A stretch of 64,000 nucleotides of DNA from Plasmopara viticola. Taxonomy: Eukaryota > Oomycota > Peronosporomycetes > Peronosporales > Peronosporaceae. Numbering within the stretch: the stretch's first letter is position 1; every line of letters starts with the position of its first letter. The stretch is from assembly GCA_001695595.3 (NCBI GenBank), contig MBPM02000007.1:1736001-1800000 (forward strand), given 5' to 3'. The position numbers were made by a program, and so were the translations under genes. The notes beneath the pieces were generated by a model. It made no database searches. It was not told the origin of the DNA and saw only the letters and a list, made by a program, of their open reading frames with translations. This document shows, piece by piece, positions 58,804-64,000 of the stretch.

Positions 58804-59108
58804 TCATTTACACCAATATCACTCAAGCTTTAGAAACGCGACTTTTATATAGCGACATTGTATTTCAGTTTATGCACTACAATATGCCGTAGCTAGTTGC
58901 CAGCTCAGCAATTGAAAGCCCCGCATCACTTGTTCACAACTATATGCTTGAGAAGGCTTCCTTTTGATCGTGGCGAAAATTAGTTAATATATGGGACCTG
59001 CTTCGAAAAGTTCAAATTATATTACCACAAAGTGCGATCCGAGTATAAATTACAAACAACATATAGCATCAACGACCATTGCTTTCTTTGTTTTGCGAAA
59101 ATAATCCG

Positions 59109-59193
59109 TGGTATCTGTGGGGTTTGAACCACGCAGACTGGCATGTCTAGCGGATCTTAAGTCCGCCCCCTTAGACCACTCGGGCAAGATACC
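59109..59193 (-). pseudogene. tRNA-Leu(UAA)-like, A type, one-base deletion
   Basis: One G is lost from the 5' T-stem strand (GTGGTTCAAACCCCAC); otherwise as the intact copies. Confidence 0.55.
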
Positions 59194-59529
59194 TCGCTTA
59201 AGTCTGTATCACTCAATTTCAAAATCGCACCTATTATATAGCGACATTGTATTTCAGTTTATGCACTACAATATGCCGTAACTGGTTGTCAGCTCAGCAA
59301 TTAAAAGCTCGCACCACTATATCACAACAATATGCTTGCCAAGCCTTCCCTTTGACCGTGCTGATAACTTATTATTCTATGGGACCTGCTTCGGCGAACT
59401 TAATATATATTACATCAAAGTGCGACGAGCACAAATTACCAAAAGCATATAGCAGCAACGACAATAGCTTTTTTGTTTTGCGATAAATAATCGTGTGCTG
59501 CGAACACTTGAACGATGACAAGTACGATG

Positions 59530-59616
59530 TGGTAGTTGCGGGGTTTGAACTCACGCAGACTGGGCATGTCTAGCGGATCTTAAGTCCGCCCCCTTAGACC
59601 ACTCGGGCAAGATACC
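59530..59616 (-). pseudogene. tRNA-Leu(UAA)-like, B type
   Basis: 3' end AACTACC. Confidence 0.6.
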
Positions 59617-59920
59617 TCATTTACGCCAATATCACTCAAGCTTTAGAAACGCGACTTTTATATAGCGACATTGTATTTCAGTTTATGCACTACAATATGC
59701 CGTAGCTAGTTGCCAGCTCAGCAATTGAAAGCCCCGCATCACTTGTTCACAACTATATGCTTGAGAAGGCTTCCTTTTGATCGTGGCGAAAATTAGTTAA
59801 TATATGGGACCTGCTTCAAAAGTTCAAATTATATTACCACAAAGTGCGATCCGAGTATAAATTACAAACAACATATAGCAGCAACGACCATTGCTTTCTT
59901 TGTTCTGCGAAAATAATCCG

Positions 59921-60005
59921 TGGTATCTGTGGGGTTTGAACCCACGCAGACTGGCATGTCTAGCGGATCTTAAGTCCGCCCCTTAGACCACTCGGGCAAG
60001 ATACC
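59921..60005 (-). tRNA. tRNA-Leu(UAA), nearly intact (A type)
   Basis: All stems pair. One G fewer after the D loop, so base 26 is missing (85 nt). Confidence 0.7.
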
Positions 60006-60342
60006 TCGCTTAAGTCTGTATCACTCAATTTTCAAAATCGCACCTATTATATAGCAACATTGTATTTCAGTTTATGCACTACCATATGCCGTAACTGGTT
60101 GTCAGCTCAGCAATTGAAAGCCCGCACCACTATATCACAACACTATGCTTAAGAAGCTTTCTTTTGACCGTGCTGACGACTTAGATACTCTATGGGACCT
60201 GCTTCGGCGAACTTAATATATATTACATCAAAGTGCGACGAGCACAAATTACCAAAAGCATATAGCAGCAACGACAATAGGTTTTTTGTTTTGCGATAAA
60301 TAATCGTGTGCTGCGAACACTTGAACGATGACAAGTACGATG

Positions 60343-60429
60343 TGGTAGTTGCGGGGTTTGAACTCACGCAGACTGGGAATGTCTAGCGGATCTTAAGTCC
60401 GCCCCCTTAGACCACTCGGGCAAGATACC
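60343..60429 (-). pseudogene. tRNA-Leu(UAA)-like, B type
   Basis: The variable arm has ACATTCCCA. Confidence 0.6.
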
Positions 60430-60540
60430 TTATTTCGCCAATATCACTCAAGCTTTAAGAACGCGACTTTAGATAGCGACATTGTATTTCAGTTTATGCA
60501 CTACAATATGCCGTAGCTAGTTGCCAGCTCAGCAATTGAA

Positions 60541-60740
60541 AGCCGCATCACTTTCACAACTATATGCTTGAGAAGGCTTCCTTTTGATCGTGCGAAAATT
60601 AGTTATATGGGACCTGCTTCGGAACTCAATATATATTACCACAAAGTGCGATCGAGTATAAATTACAAAACATATAGCAGCAACGACCATAGCTTTTTTG
60701 TTTTGCGAAAATAATCGTGTGCTGCGTGAACGATATACTG
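60541..60740. other. A/B mosaic spacer with many small deletions
   Basis: The sequence switches between A-type and B-type spacer every few tens of bases and lacks bases at many switch points, for example GCGTGAACGATATACTG where other units have the full ACACTTGAACGATGACAAGTACG block. It may be a gene-conversion product or an assembly consensus artefact. Confidence 0.5.
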
Positions 60741-60826
60741 TGGTAATTGCGGATTTGAACTCACGCAGACTGGGCATGTCTAGCTGATCTTAAGTCCGCC
60801 CCCTTAGACCACTCGGGCAAAATACC
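60741..60826 (-). pseudogene. tRNA-Leu(UAA)-like, B type, at the end of an A/B mosaic
   Basis: Anticodon stem GCGGA/TCAGC is mispaired. The downstream spacer is the deletion-rich mosaic at 60,541-60,740. Confidence 0.55.
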
Positions 60827-61168
60827 TCGCTTACGTCTATATCACTCAAGCTTTAAAATCGCACCTATTATATAGCGACATTGTATTTCAGTTTATGCAC
60901 TACAATATGCCGTAACTGGTTGTCAGCTCAGCAATTGAAAGCCGCACCACTATATCACAACATATGCTTGAGAAGCCTTCTTTTGACCGTGCTGACGACT
61001 TAGATATTCTATGGGACCTGCTTCGGCGAACTCAATATATATTACATCAAAGTGCGATACGAGCACAAATTACCAAAAGCATATAGCATAGCAGCAACGA
61101 CAATAGCTTTTTTGTTTTGCGACAGAAATTCGTGTGCTGCGAACACTTGAACGATGACAAGTACGATG

Positions 61169-61254
61169 TGGTACTTGCGGATTTGAACTCACGCAGACTG
61201 GACATGTCTAGCGGATCTTAAGTCCGCCCCCTTAGACCACTCGGGCAAGATACC
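61169..61254 (-). pseudogene. tRNA-Leu(UAA)-like, B type
   Basis: 3' end AAGTACC; one base lost from the T stem. Confidence 0.6.
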
Positions 61255-61558
61255 TTATTTCGCCAATATCACTCAAGCTTTAAAAACGCGACTTTCATAT
61301 AGCGACATTGTATTTCAGTTTATGCACTACAATATGCCGTAGCTAGTTGCCAGCTCAGCAATTGAAAGCCCCGCATCACTTGTTCACAACTATATGCTTG
61401 AGAAGGCTTCCTTTTGATCGTGGCGAAAATTAGTTAATATATGGGACCTGCTTCAAAGATTTCAAATTATATTACCACAAAGTGCGATCCGAGTATAAAT
61501 TACAAACAACATATAGCAGCAACGACCATTGCTTTCTTCGTTTTGCGAAAATAATCCG

Positions 61559-61644
61559 TGGTATCTGTGGGGTTTGAACCCACGCAGACTGGCATGTCTA
61601 GCGGATCTTAAGTCCGCCCCCTTAGACCACTCGGGCAAGATACC
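61559..61644 (-). tRNA. tRNA-Leu(UAA), intact (A type)
   Basis: Sequence equals the 55,026 gene by eye, with perfect acceptor, anticodon and T stems. A TTTT run follows about 10 nt downstream. Confidence 0.85.
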
Positions 61645-61982
61645 TCGCTTAAGTCTGTATCACTCAATTTTCAAAATCGCACCTATTATATAGCGACATT
61701 GTATTTCAGTTTATGCACTACCATATGCCGTAACTGGTTGTCAGCTCAGCAATTGAAAGCCCGCACCACCATATCACATCATTATGCTTAAGAAGCCTTT
61801 CTTTTGACCGTGCTGACAACTTAGATATTCTATGGGACCTGCTTCGGCGAACTTAATATATATTACATCAAAGTGCGACGAGCACAAATTACCAAAAGCA
61901 TATAGCAGCAACGACAATAGCTTTTTTGTTTTGCGACAAAAATTCGTGTGCTGCGAACACTTGAACGATGACAAGTACGATG

Positions 61983-62069
61983 CGGTAATTGCGGGGTTTG
62001 AACTCACGCAGACTGGGCATGTCTAGCGGATCTTAAGTCCGCCCCCCTAGACCACTCGGGCAAGATACC
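61983..62069 (-). pseudogene. tRNA-Leu(UAA)-like, B type
   Basis: Discriminator base is G. The D arm 3' side is changed (GTCTAGGGGGG). Confidence 0.6.
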
Positions 62070-62358
62070 TCATTTACACCAATATCACTTAAGCTTTAGA
62101 AAAGACATTGTATTTCAGTTTATGCACTACAATATGCCGTAGCTAGTTGCCAGCTCAGCAATTGAAAGCCCCGCATCACTTGTTCACAACTATATGCTTG
62201 AGAAGGCTTCCTTTTGATCGTGGCGAAAATTAGTTAATATATGGGACTTGCTTCAAAAAGTTCAAATTATATTACCACAAAGTGCGATCCGAGTATAAAT
62301 TACAAACAACATATAGCAGCAACGACCATTGCTTTCTTCGTTTTGCGAAAATAATCCG

Positions 62359-62444
62359 TGGTATCTGTGGGGTTTGAACCCACGCAGACTGGCATGTCTA
62401 GCGGATCTTAAGTCCGCCCCCTTAGACCACTCGGGCAAGATACC
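62359..62444 (-). tRNA. tRNA-Leu(UAA), intact (A type)
   Basis: Equals the 55,026 and 61,559 genes by eye; the upstream flank is CAAG instead of CGAG. Confidence 0.85.
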
Positions 62445-62813
62445 TTGCTTAAGTCTGTATCACTCAATTTTCAAAATCGCACCTATTATATAGCGACATT
62501 GTATTTCAGTTCACGCATGCCGTAACTCAGCTCATAATGAAAGCCCGCACCACCATATCACGTTATGCTTAAGAGCTCAGCAATTGAAAGCCCGCACCAC
62601 CATATCACATCATTATGCTTAAGAAGCCTTTCTTTTGACCGTGCTGACAACTTAGATATTCTATGGGACCTGCTTCGGCGAACCTAATATATATTACATC
62701 AAAGTGCGACGAGCACAAATTACCAAAAGCATATAGCAGCAACGACAATAGCTTTTTTGTTTTGCGACAAAAATTCGTGTGCTGCGAACACTTGAACGAT
62801 GACAAGTACGATG

Positions 62814-62900
62814 CGGTAATTGCGGGGTTTGAACTCACGCAGACTGGGCATGTCTAGCGGATCTTAAGTCCGCCCCCTTAGACCACTCGGGCAAGATACC
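62814..62900 (-). pseudogene. tRNA-Leu(UAA)-like, B type
   Basis: Discriminator G, as in the 61,983 unit. Its upstream spacer is A-unit type, so the unit is recombinant. Confidence 0.6.
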
Positions 62901-63205
62901 TCGCTTAAGTCTGTATCACTCAATTTTCAAAATCGCACCTATTATATAGCGACATTGTATTTCAGTTTATGCACTACCATATGCCGTAACTGGTTGTCAG
63001 CTCAGCAATTGAAAGCCCCGCATCACTTGTTCACAACTATATGCTTGAGAAGGCTTCCTTTTGATCGTGGCGAAAATTAGTTAATATATGGGACTTGCTT
63101 CAAAAAGTTCAAATTATATTACCACAAAGTGCGATCCGAGTATAAATTACAAACAACATATAGCAGCAACGACCATTGCTTTCTTCGTTTTGCGAAAATA
63201 ATCCG

Positions 63206-63292
63206 TGGTATCTGTGGGGTTTGAACCCACGCAGATTGGACATGTCTAGCGGATCTTAAGTCCGCCCCCTTAGACCACTCGGGCAAGATACC
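63206..63292 (-). tRNA. tRNA-Leu(UAA), intact (A type, recombinant flank)
   Basis: Perfect acceptor, anticodon and T stems. The variable arm is one base longer (AGACATGTCCAATCT). The upstream flank is that of B units. Confidence 0.75.
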
Positions 63293-63630
63293 TCGTTTAC
63301 GCCAATATCACTCATGCTTTAGAAACGCGACTTTTATATAGCGACATTGTATTTTAGTTTATGCACTACAATATGCCGTAGCTAGTTGCCAGCTCAGCAA
63401 TTGAAAGCCCGCACCACCATATCACAACACCATGCTTAAGAAGCCTTTCTTTTGACCGTGTTGACAACTTAGATATTCTATGGGACCTGCTTCGGCGAAC
63501 TTAATATATATTACATCAAAGTGCGACGAGCACAAATTGCCAAAAGCATATAGCAGCAACGACAATAGCTTTTTTGTTTTGCGATAAATAATCGTGTGCT
63601 GCGAACACTTGAACGATGACAAGTACGATG

Positions 63631-63717
63631 CGGTAATTGAGGGGTTTGAACTCACGCAGACTGGGCATGTCTAGCGGATCTAAAGTCCGCCCCCTTAGAC
63701 CACTCGGGCAAGATACA
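63631..63717 (-). pseudogene. tRNA-Leu-like, anticodon UUA (ochre), B type
   Basis: Loop CTTTAGA in an intact stem would read UAA stop codons. The acceptor starts TGTATCT and is mispaired, so activity is unlikely. Confidence 0.5.
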
Positions 63718-64000
63718 TCATTTAAGCCAATATCACTCAAGCTTTAAAAACGCGACTTCTATATAGCGACATTGTATTTTAGTTTATGCACAACAATATG
63801 CCGTAGCTAGTTGCCAGCTCAGCAATTGAAAGCCCCGCATCACTTGTTCACAACTATATGCTTGAGAAGGCTTCCTTTTGATCGTGGCGATAATTAGTTA
63901 ATATATGGGACCTGCTTCAAAAATTTCAAATTATATTACCACAAAGTGCGATCCGAGTATAAATTACAAACAACATATAGCAGCAACGACCATTGCTTTC

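Larger units (their letters stand above)
31976..64000. repeat. Tandem tRNA-Leu gene/pseudogene array, about 75 units
   Basis: Units carry an 85-87 nt tRNA-Leu-like sequence with a long variable arm plus a conserved spacer. The tRNA-to-tRNA distance is about 390 bp after A- and C-type copies and about 425-432 bp after B-, F- and T-type copies, the longer spacer having an extra block beginning ACATCGTACTTGTCATCG. Spacers share blocks such as GAAGCAGGTCCCATA, GGCATATTGTAGTGCATAAA and CTATATAA. Units near 34-36 kb are the most diverged; inner units are more alike, as expected from homogenisation. Orientation is plus up to about 52,975 and minus beyond. The array runs past the window end. An internal LINE fragment sits at 32,567-33,659. 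Classes A, B, F, C and T used below are defined in the summary. Confidence 0.95.

Noticed and set aside
31976..64000. CRISPR array
   Set aside because: Repeats are about 390-430 bp, spacers are not unique, and the repeat core is a tRNA; the genome is eukaryotic.
31976..64000. Dispersed tRNA-derived SINE family
   Set aside because: Units are strictly tandem with no A-tail or target-site duplications, so tandem duplication explains them better than retroposition.
31976..64000. Centromeric satellite
   Set aside because: Higher-order structure resembles satellites, but nothing in the sequence ties it to a centromere, and the oomycete centromeres I know of are described as transposon-rich.

Overview
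The window looks like an oomycete genome, most likely a downy mildew or Phytophthora relative (inference). The signs are a secreted WY-type effector with a degenerate RXLR-dEER leader, compact and almost intron-less housekeeping genes, an oomycete-type initiator in front of one gene, and copia and L1-like retroelement relics between genes.

Left part (1-22.6 kb). A broken Ty1/copia pol fragment with a possible LTR opens the window. A compact gene island follows: a secreted WY effector candidate (minus strand), head-to-head with ATG13 (plus strand, with a 34-nt first exon I infer upstream of the long open frame). After ATG13 come a possible very small secreted-peptide gene and a REX1-type DEDDh exonuclease (minus strand, convergent with ATG13). 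About 11 kb of AT-rich, gene-poor DNA then holds only two possible effector relics and unrecognised decayed frames. It ends at an ATAD3-family mitochondrial AAA ATPase whose N-terminal part looks like a peptidase-S74-type chaperone domain.

Middle part (22.6-32 kb). Decayed DNA leads into a degenerate, roughly 6.3 kb non-LTR retrotransposon of L1 type on the minus strand. Its AP-endonuclease, reverse transcriptase and C-terminal Cys-rich region are readable across frameshifts. Its 5' end stops next to a tRNA-Leu-like gene.

Right part (31.98 kb to the window end). This half is a tandem array of about 75 tRNA-Leu genes and pseudogenes, each in a unit of about 390 or 430 bp. Units fall into recognisable classes. 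A: acceptor GGTATCT/AGATACC, T-run close downstream. B: GGTATCT/AATTACC, mispaired. F: anticodon AAA with fully paired GGTATTT/AAATACC. C: anticodon CAA. T: disrupted anticodon arm. Classes alternate as A-B dimers (39-44 kb and 53-64 kb) or as a 6-unit, 2.52 kb higher-order repeat (44.4-52 kb). All units point to the plus strand before about 52,975 and to the minus strand after it, around an inverted duplication. The only copies that fold as good tRNA-Leu(UAA) genes are A-type units in the minus-strand arm. A second, 5'-truncated LINE copy interrupts the array at 32.6-33.7 kb.

The tRNA array, its inversion, its anticodon drift and its retroelement neighbours are the most unusual content. The protein genes look like ordinary autophagy, RNA-processing and mitochondrial functions. 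I had no search or folding tools: family calls rest on motifs read by eye, and tRNA foldings were done by hand.
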